64,000 nt of DNA, taken from positions 1-64,000 of the forward strand of contig NZ_JXLB01000006.1 in NCBI RefSeq assembly GCF_001886195.1, read 5' to 3'. A program made the position numbers and the translations under genes. The notes beneath the pieces were generated by a model. The model was not told the DNA's origin. It saw only the letters and a list, made by a program, of their open reading frames with translations, and ran no database searches. Source of the stretch: Enterococcus ratti (GTDB lineage: Bacteria > Bacillota > Bacilli > Lactobacillales > Enterococcaceae). Of this stretch, positions 47,647-57,597 are shown in pieces (the first letter of the stretch is position 1; each line of letters opens with the position of its first letter).

Positions 47647-48504
47647 TTATTTTTCTCCGGAAGAATCGGTTCCGTAGTAACTATGGTCTTCGAGTTTTAA
47701 AGCGTTTAAGATGAGTGAGGCTGTTTCTTCAATGGAAAGGGAAGCAACGTTAATGACTACGCATCCTAGTTTTTCATAAAGTTCATTCGCAAATTTTAAC
47801 TCGGCACGAATTTTTTCAATATCGGAATAAGCGGTATCGGGATTGAGACCATAAGAACGCATTCGTTCTTTACGTATATTGTTCAAAATATCTGGATTAT
47901 TCGTTAACCCAACAATTTTTTTCGGATCAATTTCCCAAAGCTGTTTTGGAATATGTGCTTGGGGAATCAGTGGCAAATTCGCCACTTTTAAATTTTTATT
48001 GGCTAGAAACAAACTTAACGGGGTCTTTGACGTTCTAGAGACGCCAAGTAATACAACGTCTGCTTCTAAAAAGCCGCGGGGATCTTTTCCATCATCATAT
48101 TTTACAGCAAATTCCATGGCTTTAATTCGTTTAAAGTAATTTTCATTCAGTAAATGCAGAGCACCGGGTTGACGAGTAGGTTGAATGCCTGTTAAACGCT
48201 CGATTTCTTCAATGGGTGGCGTCAAGACATCAAAACTGAACAAATTATTTTTTTGACAAAATTCACAGGTTTGATTAATTAACTCTTGATTGATTAAAGT
48301 ATGCAAGACAAGTGCTTTTTCTTCCAGTGCGTCTTGTAGTGCTTGTGCCAATGCTTCTTTATCGGTTACAAATGTTCGACGGAACAAATTAAATTCAACG
48401 GTAGGGTATTGCGCCATTGTGGCTTGTGCTAATTTTGTTGCTGTTTCACCAGCTGAGTCGGAAATGACAAAAAAAGTAACAAAGTCTGTAGATTCAAACA
48501 TCAT
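47647..48504 (-). CDS. pyruvate, phosphate dikinase regulatory protein (kinase/pyrophosphorylase)
   Basis: A DUF299-family enzyme that in other bacteria phosphorylates and reactivates PPDK or PEP synthase. The 285-residue protein has N-terminal FFVISDSAGETATKLAQA (residues 10-27). The P-loop-like GVSRTSKTPLSLFLANK lies near 155, and KKIVGLTNNPDIL near 194. Both motifs are family hallmarks. The start could be the first or second of two ATG codons. It is divergent from the Fur-family gene. Confidence 0.92.
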   Translation of the reverse strand: MMFESTDFVTFFVISDSAGETATKLAQATMAQYPTVEFNLFRRTFVTDKEALAQALQDALEEKALVLHTLINQELINQTCEFCQKNNLFSFDVLTPPIEEIERLTGIQPTRQPGALHLLNENYFKRIKAMEFAVKYDDGKDPRGFLEADVVLLGVSRTSKTPLSLFLANKNLKVANLPLIPQAHIPKQLWEIDPKKIVGLTNNPDILNNIRKERMRSYGLNPDTAYSDIEKIRAELKFANELYEKLGCVVINVASLSIEETASLILNALKLEDHSYYGTDSSGEK

Positions 48505-48596
48505 AAATAAAAAACCTCACTTGCATTTTTTTTATCTTTAGTATACCATACGAGTGAAGATGTACTTCGTAATCGTTTTGATTTGGAGGGTAAATC

Positions 48597-49025
48597 TTGA
48601 AAAAACAGACATTGGTGGAACAAGCATTAGCAACGCTGAAAAATAACGGATTTAAGTATACGAAAAAACGGGAAGCATTACTGACATATTTAGTCAAAAA
48701 AAATCGCTATGTTTCAGCAAAAGAAGTATTTAATTATATGAATCAGGAATTTCAAGGGGTAAGTTATGATACCGTCTATCGAAACCTTCATGATTTTTCT
48801 GAGCTTGATTTATTGGAAGAAACGGATTTAAATGGTGAAATGAAGTTTCGCTTCCATTGCTGTCAAGAAGAGATAGGACATCATCATCACTTTATTTGTA
48901 CAGTTTGCGCAATGACAAAAGAAATCCATATGTGTCCTATGAATGATTTTGAAAGCCAGTTGAACGGTTGTACGATTGAAGGACATCGTTTTGAAATTTT
49001 TGGACGGTGCGAAAACTGTCAATGA
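48597..49025 (+). CDS. Fur family metal-responsive regulator
   Basis: A 142-residue protein starting at TTG 48597 with GGAGGG upstream. The N-terminal winged helix contains KYTKKREALLTYLV and SYDTVYRNLHDFSELDLL. The C-terminal half has GHHHHFICTVCAMTKEIHMC (residues about 93-112) and CENC at the end, giving the structural Cys4 zinc site and His/Glu sensory ligands. The adjacent rpsU-yqeY order matches enterococcal Fur, but the His-rich loop could also suit Zur. I therefore leave the metal unassigned. Confidence 0.88.
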   Translation: MKKQTLVEQALATLKNNGFKYTKKREALLTYLVKKNRYVSAKEVFNYMNQEFQGVSYDTVYRNLHDFSELDLLEETDLNGEMKFRFHCCQEEIGHHHHFICTVCAMTKEIHMCPMNDFESQLNGCTIEGHRFEIFGRCENCQ

Positions 49026-49099
49026 TTCGCTTTTATTAACTAGCCGAAAACAGTAATGTTTTTAGATAAGCGCAGTTCAAAAATTAGCCTAAGATTCCC

Positions 49100-49128
49100 T
49101 TGACGGTCAAAACAGCATTCGATATAAT
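49100..49128 (+). promoter_or_regulatory. strong promoter of rpsU
   Basis: TTGACG (49100-49105), 17 bp, TATAAT (49123-49128). This is the best sigma-A match in the window and would give an rpsU leader of about 75 nt. Confidence 0.8.
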
Positions 49129-49211
49129 ATTTGTAGAACAGTCTTGTTTTTTGGATGATAATTTCAATAACAATTACGGTTACTTTTTAAGCTCGGAGGG
49201 AGGGAATTACT

Positions 49212-49388
49212 ATGTCAAAAACAGTCGTTCGCAAAAACGAATCACTTGACGATGCTCTTCGTCGCTTCAAACGTTCCGTGTCAAAAGCGGGTACTTTACA
49301 AGAATCTCGTAAACGTGAATTCTACGAAAAACCAAGTGTAAAACGCAAGAAAAAATCTGAAGCAGCTAGAAAACGTAAAAAATTCTAG
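49212..49388 (+). CDS. rpsU: 30S ribosomal protein S21
   Basis: A 58-residue basic protein of the small ribosomal subunit, important in initiation. The sequence [20 protein letters not shown] and the Arg/Lys-rich C-terminus ([15 protein letters not shown]) are diagnostic. GGAGGGAGGG lies 7 nt before the ATG. It is followed by yqeY after 26 bp, the usual Firmicutes arrangement. Confidence 0.97.
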   Translation: MSKTVVRKNESLDDALRRFKRSVSKAGTLQESRKREFYEKPSVKRKKKSEAARKRKKF

Positions 49389-49414
49389 TTCTTTGATGAA
49401 TTGGAGTTGGTAGT

Positions 49415-49861
49415 GTGTCACTACTAAGTAGATTGAACGATGACATGAAGACAGCGATGAAAGCTAAAGATAAAGAATCTTTACAAGTCATACGTATGAT
49501 TAAATCATCGATTCAAAACGAACAGATTAAAGAAGGTCACGACTTGACAGAAGAAGAAGAATTAACCGTGTTGTCGCGTGAAATGAAACAACGACGTGAT
49601 TCTTTGCATGAATTTGAAGAAGCTGGGCGTGACGATTTAGCTGAAAAGGTGAAAAGTGAAATAGCAATCGTTGAAAAATATATGCCGGAACAGCTTTCTG
49701 AAGCGGACATTCGTCAACTTGTTCAAAAAGCGATTACGCAAACGAACGCTTCTTCCGTGAAAGAATTTGGCAAAGTCATGGGAGTGATTATGCCTAAGGT
49801 CAAAGGAAAAGCAGACGGCAGCCAAGTCAATGCAATTGTAAAAGAATTATTGCAATCTTAA
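49415..49861 (+). CDS. yqeY: GatB/YqeY domain protein
   Basis: A 148-residue protein with the YqeY fold, related to the tail domain of GatB. N-terminal SLLSRLNDDMKTAMKAKDKESLQVIRMIKSSI and C-terminal IMPKVKGKADGSQVNAIVKELL are typical. The start is GTG 49415, with TTGGAG upstream. The exact function is unknown. It is co-transcribed with rpsU and ends in a terminator. Confidence 0.93.
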   Translation: MSLLSRLNDDMKTAMKAKDKESLQVIRMIKSSIQNEQIKEGHDLTEEEELTVLSREMKQRRDSLHEFEEAGRDDLAEKVKSEIAIVEKYMPEQLSEADIRQLVQKAITQTNASSVKEFGKVMGVIMPKVKGKADGSQVNAIVKELLQS

Positions 49862-49872
49862 TCTTGTTATAC

Positions 49873-49904
49873 AAAACTGCGGACAGGAATGTTCGCAGTT
49901 TTTT
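49873..49904 (+). terminator. terminator of rpsU-yqeY
   Basis: AAAACTGCGGAC (49873-49884) pairs with GTTCGCAGTTTT (49891-49902, one G-T pair), followed by T residues. Confidence 0.85.
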
Positions 49905-50297
49905 GTGTGTAAAAAAAATGTAAAATCAGAAACAGTACATGTAAAAATAAAGTTTTTTACAGAAGTGAGGTAAATTAAAGGAAAAATAGAAATTCTTACC
50001 TTAAAAAATACGTGAAATTTGATAAAAATTGACGACCAAATTTTTCGTAACGGGTTAGTGTAGAAACGTCTACTTCTGATTTTTAAGTAATAAGGTAAAA
50101 TAAAATTTTCTCTATACTTTTTTATTTTTGCCGCCCGACTTATAGGAGCCAGTGCTACAAAAGAATGTTCTTAAATTAGACGAATGAAAAAATTAGAAAA
50201 AACGAACTTCAAAGGAAGCTTTTTTATTTGCTATATAGTTTTTTACTATTATGGTAAAATAGGAAAGAATGATTTGAAGCAAAGGAGATGTCTATTT
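49905..50297. other. gap and promoter region before phoH
   Basis: No gene. An extended -10 box TGGTAAAAT (hexamer 50255-50260) lies about 38 bp before the phoH start. AAAGGAG (50281-50286) is the ribosome binding site. Nothing else is recognised. Confidence 0.45.
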
Positions 50298-51275
50298 TTG
50301 ACAGAAGCGTCTAGTTTTTTAGAGATTAGATTAACAGCAGTTGATGATGTCAGCATGCTATTAGGTACACATGATAAGCATCTAAAATTAATCGAAGAAA
50401 TGACAGAAACCATTATCCATACTAGAGGGGAAATGCTCCAAATTGTTGGAGAAGAGCCGGGACTTTCATTAGCCAGTTCAGTCATACGGACGTTACAAGA
50501 ATTAATCAAACGTGGCATTCACGTCAGTACGCCAGATGTTGTGGCTGCCTTAAAAATGGGGCAAAAAGGAACGTTGGATTATTTTATTGAAATGTATGAA
50601 GAAGAAATTGTTAAAGACCGAAACGGCAAGCCGATTCGTGTAAAAAACAGCGGGCAAAAAAAATATGTGGAGGCGGTTGCTACACACGATGTTGTTTTTG
50701 GCATAGGTCCTGCTGGAACGGGGAAGACATTTTTAGCGGTTGTACTGGCAATTGCAGCTTTGAAAAAAGGCGAAGTGCAAAAAATTATTTTAACGCGCCC
50801 GGCAGTGGAAGCAGGAGAAAATTTAGGATTTTTACCCGGGGATTTGAAAGAAAAAGTTGATCCTTATTTGCGTCCCGTTTATGACGCACTTTATCAAATT
50901 TTTGGTTTAGATCACACCAATCGCCTGATGGAACGAGGCATTATTGAAATTGCACCATTAGCTTATATGCGTGGGCGGACGCTTGATGACGCTTTTGTAA
51001 TATTGGATGAAGCGCAAAATACTACTGTCGCACAAATGAAAATGTTTTTGACACGTTTAGGGTATCAATCAAAAATGATTGTCAATGGAGACGCAAGTCA
51101 AATTGATTTGCCAAAAGGAACAGTGAGTGGTCTGATTCATGCAGAACGTACATTAAGACAGATTAAAAAAATTGCTTTTGTTAATTTTGAAGCAAGTGAC
51201 GTGGTTCGTCATCCTGTTGTAGCCGAGATCATCAAAGCTTATGAAAAGGCAGATTTTATCAAGCCCAAAGCTTAG
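50298..51275 (+). CDS. phoH: PhoH family ATPase
   Basis: A cytoplasmic P-loop protein of the PhoH/YbeZ type, thought to be an RNA-linked ATPase or helicase working with YbeY. I start it at TTG 50298 (MTEASSFLEIRL, 325 residues), the family's usual beginning, rather than at the longer frame from 50184 that lacks a ribosome binding site. Walker A is GPAGTGKTF near residue 141, Walker B is AFVILDEAQNTT near 235. ybeY follows after pgpH in the same run. Confidence 0.94.
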   Translation: MTEASSFLEIRLTAVDDVSMLLGTHDKHLKLIEEMTETIIHTRGEMLQIVGEEPGLSLASSVIRTLQELIKRGIHVSTPDVVAALKMGQKGTLDYFIEMYEEEIVKDRNGKPIRVKNSGQKKYVEAVATHDVVFGIGPAGTGKTFLAVVLAIAALKKGEVQKIILTRPAVEAGENLGFLPGDLKEKVDPYLRPVYDALYQIFGLDHTNRLMERGIIEIAPLAYMRGRTLDDAFVILDEAQNTTVAQMKMFLTRLGYQSKMIVNGDASQIDLPKGTVSGLIHAERTLRQIKKIAFVNFEASDVVRHPVVAEIIKAYEKADFIKPKA

Positions 51276-51287
51276 GAGGATAAGCAA

Positions 51288-53480
51288 ATGTTGAACAACA
51301 TACTGCAACAATTGCAGGCAAAATTAGGAAAGACCGCAATGCCTTTTTTATTGTTTTTATTTTTTGTTATTATTTGTGGGGTTACCTTTAGCAGCGTGAA
51401 ACAAAAAGCTAATGACTTTAAAGAAGGACAAGTGGCAGAAGAAAGTATCCGAGCAAACAAAACTATTGAAAATACAGAAGAAACAGAACAAAAAAGAAAG
51501 CTAGCGGCAGAAGCTGTGACTCCTGAATATACGTATCAGCAAGATTTAGAAGAAGAACAAATGAGTCGAATCAAACAGCTTTTTGAACTGATCGATAAAA
51601 CCAATGAGTCAATAGATAAAGCATATAAAGAAAAAGTTGACAAAGCAAAAACTAATGAAAATATACCCAAACCAACAGTAGAAGAACGAATCGCCGCATT
51701 AAAGAAGAATTTTGAAAGTGCAAATGCAGAAAACGTCGCTTTTTACCAAAAGCTTCCGACAAATTTTTATACAAAAATATTTAGTATGACAGCTAGTCAG
51801 GTTACAAGCGTGCGTGATGAAAGTCTTAGACTGATTGGTGAGCAAATGAATAAACAAGTACGAGAAAGTGATTTAGAGACTTTTAAGCAAGAAGCAAAAG
51901 ACCAAATCCAATATTTAAATATCTCAGCCGATCAGCAGCAAACGATCCATTACCTTGTGGATCAAGGAATCGTTGTAAACGATGTGTTAAATGAAAAGAA
52001 AACCCAAGAGTTAAAGCAAGCAGCAAGAGAAGCTGTTCAACCAGTAATGATTTATCAAGGAGAAATCATCGTTCGTGAAGGCAATCAAATTGACGCAGAA
52101 GCCATGAAAAAACTTGAACTGCTAGGATTAACCAACCAAACGACTTCGATTTTTCCTTTAGTGGCTATGATTTTAGCCGTTCTTTTACAAATTGCGGTAC
52201 TCGTTTATAACTCGATGCAGTATCATGAAGCAGGAAAGCGTACGGAATATATTCTTTTTTATGTGACGGCAATGTCCATTAGTGTTTTACTAATGAAATT
52301 TTTTCAACTTTTTCAAACTGAGCAGACAGCATATATTCCACTTTTTTATCCCGCTGCATTTGTTCCTTTAGTTTTAAACTTTTTCTTGAATCGTAGAGCA
52401 GGAATCATGGCTGCTTTATTCCAAGCTGTATCTGCCCTTTTTATTTTTTATGGTTCTATTGGTACTAATTTTTTGCCAGTTATTTTAATGGTTTATTTAT
52501 TTTCAGGTTTACTGGCTACAGTCTTAAAACGTCAGAGGGTTTCGGAACAATGGTTTTCTGCAATGATGTGGGTGATTCTTTTTCCTCTAATGATGGATAT
52601 TGTGTTAATTATTTATCAGGGGATGAGTTTTGGTAACGAAACAACATGGTTGACACTTATTTGCGGCTTTATGGGAGCATTATTGTCTTACTTATTAACT
52701 ATGGGGTTGCATCCTTATATTGAGTTGATGGTCAATGATGATAGTGTAATCGTATTGAACGAATTAAGTAATCCTAATCACCCATTATTAAAACAATTGC
52801 TGGAAGAAGCGCCGGGGACTTATCATCATAGCATGATGGTGGCAAATTTAAGTGCAAATGCGGTGGCTGAAATTGATGGTCGTTCATTGTTGACACGTGT
52901 TGCTTGTTATTATCATGATATTGGAAAAATCAAACATGCCAGCTTTTTTGTCGAAAATTTGCCTTCTGGGGCAGAAAATCCCCATAATTTTTTATTGCCA
53001 GAAGATAGCAAACAAATTATTTTTGGTCATGTGACAGATGGAGCTAAAATCTTAGCAGAATATCGCATGCCTCAAATGGTGATTGATATTTGTCGGCAAC
53101 ACCACGGTACGACGTTAATGAAGTATTTTTATATCAAAGCAAAAGAACGGAATTCAAAAGTAACAGAAGAACAATTTCGTTATCCGGGACCTAAACCACA
53201 AACAAGAGAAGCGGGGATTGTGAATATTGCAGATAGTTGTGAAGCAGCTGTTCGAGCGATGGAACATCCTACTGGAGAAAAAATCGAAAAGTTTGTTCAC
53301 CAATTAATTGAAGAACGCATCTCGGATGGTCAACTTGATGAGAGTGGTTTAACATTGGGAGAAATTCGAAAAGTTGAAAAATCACTCATTAACGGCTTAA
53401 GCAGTACTTTCCATTCAAGAATTAAATATCCTAAAATGAAAACTGAAGCAAAGAAGATGAAAGAAGCGAACAAAAGCTAG
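51288..53480 (+). CDS. pgpH: 7TM-HD c-di-AMP phosphodiesterase PgpH
   Basis: A 730-residue membrane protein that breaks down the second messenger c-di-AMP. Topology: an N-terminal anchor (about residues 18-36), an extracellular 7TMR-HDED domain of about 240 residues, seven membrane helices (about 285-475) and a cytoplasmic HD domain. HD residues are visible in [38 protein letters not shown] and [13 protein letters not shown]. It starts 12 bp after phoH with GGAGG upstream and precedes ybeY. Confidence 0.94.
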   Translation: MLNNILQQLQAKLGKTAMPFLLFLFFVIICGVTFSSVKQKANDFKEGQVAEESIRANKTIENTEETEQKRKLAAEAVTPEYTYQQDLEEEQMSRIKQLFELIDKTNESIDKAYKEKVDKAKTNENIPKPTVEERIAALKKNFESANAENVAFYQKLPTNFYTKIFSMTASQVTSVRDESLRLIGEQMNKQVRESDLETFKQEAKDQIQYLNISADQQQTIHYLVDQGIVVNDVLNEKKTQELKQAAREAVQPVMIYQGEIIVREGNQIDAEAMKKLELLGLTNQTTSIFPLVAMILAVLLQIAVLVYNSMQYHEAGKRTEYILFYVTAMSISVLLMKFFQLFQTEQTAYIPLFYPAAFVPLVLNFFLNRRAGIMAALFQAVSALFIFYGSIGTNFLPVILMVYLFSGLLATVLKRQRVSEQWFSAMMWVILFPLMMDIVLIIYQGMSFGNETTWLTLICGFMGALLSYLLTMGLHPYIELMVNDDSVIVLNELSNPNHPLLKQLLEEAPGTYHHSMMVANLSANAVAEIDGRSLLTRVACYYHDIGKIKHASFFVENLPSGAENPHNFLLPEDSKQIIFGHVTDGAKILAEYRMPQMVIDICRQHHGTTLMKYFYIKAKERNSKVTEEQFRYPGPKPQTREAGIVNIADSCEAAVRAMEHPTGEKIEKFVHQLIEERISDGQLDESGLTLGEIRKVEKSLINGLSSTFHSRIKYPKMKTEAKKMKEANKS

Positions 53481-53523
53481 TAAAAAAGTGCTAAAAAGCA
53501 AGAATAAGAAAGAAGCGATAGAG

Positions 53524-54000
53524 ATGGATATTACATTTATGGACGAAACACGAAAAGTTTCGACAGAAAAAATCAATGAAATCGAGGATCTTTTACAATT
53601 TGCAGCCTCTTACTTAAAATTACCGGATGATACGGAAATGTCGGTTACTTTTATGGATAATATAGCTATCCAAGAAATTAACCGAATTTACCGCGGAAAA
53701 GATACGCCAACGGACGTGATTAGTTTTGCCTTAGAAGAAGAAGGCGAAGGTGAAGTGCCTGTAGTTTTTGAAGAAGGCGACAATCCATTGCCTCGAGTAC
53801 TAGGAGATATTATGATTTCCACTGAACGTGCAGCTGAACAAGCGCATGAATACGGACATTCCTATGACAGAGAATTGGGCTTTTTGGCTGTTCATGGTTT
53901 CTTGCATATTAATGGCTATGACCACATGACTCCAGAAGATGAAAAAGTGATGTTTGGTTTGCAGAAAGAGATTTTAGATGCGTATGGACTTAAAAGATAA
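53524..54000 (+). CDS. ybeY: endoribonuclease YbeY (rRNA maturation factor)
   Basis: A metal-dependent single-strand RNase in 16S rRNA processing and ribosome quality control. The start at ATG 53524 ([12 protein letters not shown], 158 residues) is preferred over GTG 53488, which would add residues not seen in the family. The zinc site is [11 protein letters not shown] near residue 123. [11 protein letters not shown] lies near 58. Its 3' end overlaps dgkA by 23 bp. Confidence 0.94.
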   Translation: MDITFMDETRKVSTEKINEIEDLLQFAASYLKLPDDTEMSVTFMDNIAIQEINRIYRGKDTPTDVISFALEEEGEGEVPVVFEEGDNPLPRVLGDIMISTERAAEQAHEYGHSYDRELGFLAVHGFLHINGYDHMTPEDEKVMFGLQKEILDAYGLKR

Positions 54001-54391
54001 AAAATGTGAGAAAAACGTAGGGAAAAATAAGCATTTCTTAATGTCCGTAGAATTTGCCGTTCAAGGGATTAAAACTGTATTTTCAGAAGAACGCAACATG
54101 AAAAAACATGTGGGATTTGGCTTGTTTGCGTTTTTTATGGGGTTTGTGTGTCAATTGAACTTGATGGAATGGCTATGGCTATTTTTAGCGGTTTTTTTGG
54201 TTTGGATTGTTGAAATTTTAAATACGGTTTTTGAAAATGTTGTCGATATGGTAACAGATTTTCACTTTCATCCAATTGGGAAAAAGATTAAAGATATGGC
54301 CGCAGGGGCCGTGCTTATTACCGCTTTTTTTGCAGTTATCGTTGGTTTCATCTTATTTGTGCCTAAAATCTATCAAATGTTTTTTTATTAA
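53978..54391 (+). CDS. dgkA: undecaprenol kinase (DgkA family)
   Basis: A small membrane kinase that in Gram-positive bacteria phosphorylates undecaprenol, feeding cell wall carrier lipid. The 137-residue protein has three hydrophobic segments. The family's [34 protein letters not shown] stretch (near residues 85-118) contains the conserved metal-binding Glu and the kinase Lys. It starts inside ybeY with AGAAAGAG upstream. An ATG two codons later is an alternative. Confidence 0.94.
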   Translation: MRMDLKDKKCEKNVGKNKHFLMSVEFAVQGIKTVFSEERNMKKHVGFGLFAFFMGFVCQLNLMEWLWLFLAVFLVWIVEILNTVFENVVDMVTDFHFHPIGKKIKDMAAGAVLITAFFAVIVGFILFVPKIYQMFFY

Positions 54392-54402
54392 AGGAGAAGA
54401 AT

Positions 54403-55302
54403 ATGCTAGAACATAAATCAGGATTTGTTGCTATTGTTGGACGTCCAAATGTGGGGAAATCTACTTTGTTAAATCGCATTGTTGGGCAAAAAATTGCGAT
54501 TATGAGCGACAAAGCACAAACGACTAGAAATAAGATTCAAGGTGTTTATACGACACCAGCAGCACAATTAATTTTTATTGATACACCTGGGATTCATAAA
54601 CCAAAACACCGTTTAGGAGATTTCATGGTAGACGCCGCTTATAGTGCCTTAAAAGAAGTGGATGCTGTGTTGTTTATGATCAGTGCCGATCAAACAAGAG
54701 GACATGGTGATGATTTTATTATTGAACGCTTGAAAAATATTCAATCACCTGTTTATTTAGTTATCAACAAGATTGATAAAGTTCATCCGGATGAATTGCT
54801 TAGTAAAATTGAAGATTATTCCACCCAAATGGCTTTTGCACAAGTTGTACCTGTTTCAGCTACACAAGGCAACAATGTGGAACGTTTGATGGATATTTTA
54901 GTTGAAGAAATGCCAGTAGGACCACAATATTTTCCAGACGATCAAGTAACTGATCATCCAGAATATTTTATTGTTTCAGAACTGATTCGTGAAAAAGTGT
55001 TAATTTTAACGAGAGATGAAGTGCCTCATTCTGTGGCTGTGGTAGTAGATACAATGAAGCGCAACGAAAATAATAAAATTCAAATTCAAGCAACTATTAT
55101 TGTCGAACGTGATAGCCAAAAAGGAATCATTATCGGCAAAGGTGGAAAGATGTTGAAAGAAATCGGAACGAAAGCAAGAAAAGAAATTGAAAGTCTTTTG
55201 GGTGAGAAAGTATTCTTAGAATTATGGGTAAAAGTCCAAAAAGATTGGCGAGATAAAAAAGTCTACTTGCAAGACTTCGGTTACCGTAAAGATAATTATT
55301 AA
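54403..55302 (+). CDS. era: GTPase Era
   Basis: A ribosome-biogenesis GTPase that binds 16S rRNA. The 299-residue protein has G1 GRPNVGKST near residue 13, the G2 region [12 protein letters not shown]3 DTPGIHKP near 60, G4 NKID near 122 and G5 SAT. The C-terminal KH domain has [21 protein letters not shown] near 246. It starts 11 bp after dgkA with AAGGAGAA upstream. Confidence 0.96.
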   Translation: MLEHKSGFVAIVGRPNVGKSTLLNRIVGQKIAIMSDKAQTTRNKIQGVYTTPAAQLIFIDTPGIHKPKHRLGDFMVDAAYSALKEVDAVLFMISADQTRGHGDDFIIERLKNIQSPVYLVINKIDKVHPDELLSKIEDYSTQMAFAQVVPVSATQGNNVERLMDILVEEMPVGPQYFPDDQVTDHPEYFIVSELIREKVLILTRDEVPHSVAVVVDTMKRNENNKIQIQATIIVERDSQKGIIIGKGGKMLKEIGTKARKEIESLLGEKVFLELWVKVQKDWRDKKVYLQDFGYRKDNY

Positions 55303-55505
55303 AAGAGTGGATAACTAATAAAAATAAGAGAGCAAAATTGAAAGAGTGATGATTATAGCAAATGATAGATGAAGGGTGGGCTTCCTTTGAGGCTTCAATA
55401 AGACAGTGGGAAAGAAAGGTGATTCATTAAATAATTTTTCTTTTTCTTATTGTTTCTTTATGAATAGCATAAAAGCAGATGCGTAAACGAAAAGGAGGAG
55501 AAAAA

Positions 55506-56315
55506 ATGAGCCAGCTAGCAGAATCAAAGGGAATTATATTGTTTAGTAGAAATTACAAAGAAAAAGATAAATTGGTGAAAATATTTACTGAATCTGCTGG
55601 AAAGATGATGTTTTATGTTAAAGGAATTCATCGACAAAATCAACCGTTAGCTCCGGCTCTCTTGCCTTTCACAGAAGCTGTATACATTGGTACTTTTAAA
55701 AATGAAGGGTTATCATTTATTAAAAGTGTAAAAAATATTCATCCTTTTCGAAAAATTCAAGAAGATATTTTTTTAAGTGGTTATGGAACCTACTTGTTGA
55801 ATTTAGTAGATGCAGCTATTGAAGATCATCAATACGATCCGACCCTTTTCCAGTTCACGCAATTAGCTTTACAGAAAATGGATGAAGAAGATGACCCGCA
55901 GATCATTACTAATATTTTTGAAGTGCAATTATTACAACGTTTTGGTATCGCTCCGATTTGGACTCATTGTGTAGTTTGTGGGAAAAAACGCGGTAAATTT
56001 GATTATTCTTCAAAATTTGGAGGCATACTTTGTGAAGAACATTGGTCGATGGATTTACGTCGTTATCACGCTGATCCGCGAGCTGTTTATTTTGTCCGGC
56101 TGTTTTCATCTATTTCATATGATAAAATTAATGCAATCAATTTAAAAGAAGAGACAAAAGCAAGTATCAGACAATTGATTGATCAGTTATACGAAGAATA
56201 TGTAGGAATTCATCTGAAGAGTAAAAAATTTATCGATCAAATGAAATCGTGGGAACATGTTTTAAAAAGACCTGTAACAAATGAAAAATCAACTGAAAAT
56301 AAAAAAAAAGAGTAG
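55506..56315 (+). CDS. recO: DNA repair protein RecO
   Basis: Recombination mediator that helps RecA load at gaps. The start at ATG 55506 (269 residues) fits AAAGGAGG upstream; the longer frame has no ribosome binding site. The N-terminal OB domain opens SKGIILFSRNYKEKDKLVKIFTE. A zinc-binding loop with CVVCGKKRG and FGGILCEEH lies near residue 161. A 200-bp gap after era without a clear terminator suggests it is either separately transcribed or reached by readthrough. Confidence 0.94.
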   Translation: MSQLAESKGIILFSRNYKEKDKLVKIFTESAGKMMFYVKGIHRQNQPLAPALLPFTEAVYIGTFKNEGLSFIKSVKNIHPFRKIQEDIFLSGYGTYLLNLVDAAIEDHQYDPTLFQFTQLALQKMDEEDDPQIITNIFEVQLLQRFGIAPIWTHCVVCGKKRGKFDYSSKFGGILCEEHWSMDLRRYHADPRAVYFVRLFSSISYDKINAINLKEETKASIRQLIDQLYEEYVGIHLKSKKFIDQMKSWEHVLKRPVTNEKSTENKKKE

Positions 56316-56341
56316 AAATTTTAATAATCGTTTAAAATTAT

Positions 56342-56640
56342 TTGACAAATGGTTGAATAAACGTCTATTATGAAATCTAGACGAATGAGAGTTTAGGCAA
56401 AAAGTGTAAGAACTACGAAGAAAAATAAATAAGTACGTTGAGCAAGATCAGTAAAAAATACGTAGCTAAAGCGAATTCGGGAAGGTGAAAGCCGAATGCT
56501 GGCGATTTTTGAAGAGGCACTTGTGAGTACTGTGAAAACGAAGCTGCCGAAATTTTCGGAAGTAGGGTGGAACCGCGAATTTATTCGTCCCTATGTTTGT
56601 GTAGACAAGCATGGGGGCTTTTTTTGTTGTTTCAAATTCT
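56342..56640 (+). promoter_or_regulatory. T-box leader of glyQS with its promoter and terminator
   Basis: The promoter is TTGACA (56342-56347), 18 bp, TATTAT (56366-56371). The leader contains the conserved T-box AGGGTGGAACCGCG (56564-56577). It ends in a terminator hairpin whose arms are CCCTATGTTTGT (about 56590-56601) and ACAAGCATGGGG (about 56606-56617), followed by T7. Uncharged tRNA(Gly) is expected to stabilise the antiterminator. I infer glycine from the genes that follow; I did not place the specifier codon with confidence. Confidence 0.9.
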
Positions 56641-56678
56641 CATAATAAAATATTTTAGAATTGGAAGGAGTAGTACAA

Positions 56679-57596
56679 ATGAACAAAAAACGATCCGTTC
56701 AAGAAATGATCTTGACCTTACAAAAATTTTGGTCAGCAAATGGCTGCATGTTAATGCAAGCTTACGATACAGAAAAAGGGGCAGGCACTATGAGTCCGTA
56801 TACCTTTTTACGAGCGATTGGACCAGAGCCTTGGAATGCCGCTTACGTAGAACCTTCTCGTCGTCCGGCAGATGGTCGCTACGGTGAAAATCCTAATCGT
56901 CTGTATCAACACCATCAATTTCAAGTTGTCATGAAACCTTCTCCGGAAAATATTCAAGAGCTTTATCTAGAGAGTTTGCATTTATTAGGAATTGATCCTT
57001 TGGAACATGATATTCGTTTTGTAGAAGACAACTGGGAAAATCCTTCTATGGGATGTGCCGGTGTAGGCTGGGAAGTCTGGTTGGACGGTATGGAAATTAC
57101 GCAGTTCACCTATTTTCAGCAAGTTGGAGGATTGCCATGTAAACCCGTGACTTCAGAAATCACTTATGGATTGGAACGTTTAGCTTCCTACATTCAAGAA
57201 GTGGAAAGTGTTTATGAGCTTGAATGGGCAGATGGTGTCAAATATGGAGAAATTTTTAAGCAGCCGGAATATGAGCATTCAAAATATTCATTTGAAGGAA
57301 GCGATCAAGAATTATTACTAAGCAATTTTGATCGTTTTGAAAAAGAAGCAAAACACTGTATTGATGAAAATCTTGTGCATCCAGCTTATGATTATATTTT
57401 AAAATGTAGTCATACGTTCAATTTATTAGATGCTCGTGGTGCTGTTTCTGTTACAGAACGTGCGGGGTATCTTTCACGTATTAGGAATATGGCAAGAGCG
57501 GTGGCGAAGATTTTTGTTGCTGAACGTGAAAAATTAGGCTTTCCTTTATTGAATAAAACTATAGAAAATCCGAAAAAAAACAAGGAGGCTGAATAA
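56679..57596 (+). CDS. glyQ: glycine--tRNA ligase alpha subunit
   Basis: Catalytic subunit of the bacterial tetrameric glycyl-tRNA synthetase. The 305-residue protein begins [18 protein letters not shown]. It shows class II motifs [32 protein letters not shown] (near residues 60-92) and [11 protein letters not shown] near 167. ATG 56679 is used since GGAAGGAG precedes it. It is followed by glyS with one intervening base. T-box control is upstream. Confidence 0.96.
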   Translation: MNKKRSVQEMILTLQKFWSANGCMLMQAYDTEKGAGTMSPYTFLRAIGPEPWNAAYVEPSRRPADGRYGENPNRLYQHHQFQVVMKPSPENIQELYLESLHLLGIDPLEHDIRFVEDNWENPSMGCAGVGWEVWLDGMEITQFTYFQQVGGLPCKPVTSEITYGLERLASYIQEVESVYELEWADGVKYGEIFKQPEYEHSKYSFEGSDQELLLSNFDRFEKEAKHCIDENLVHPAYDYILKCSHTFNLLDARGAVSVTERAGYLSRIRNMARAVAKIFVAEREKLGFPLLNKTIENPKKNKEAE

Positions 57597-57597
57597 A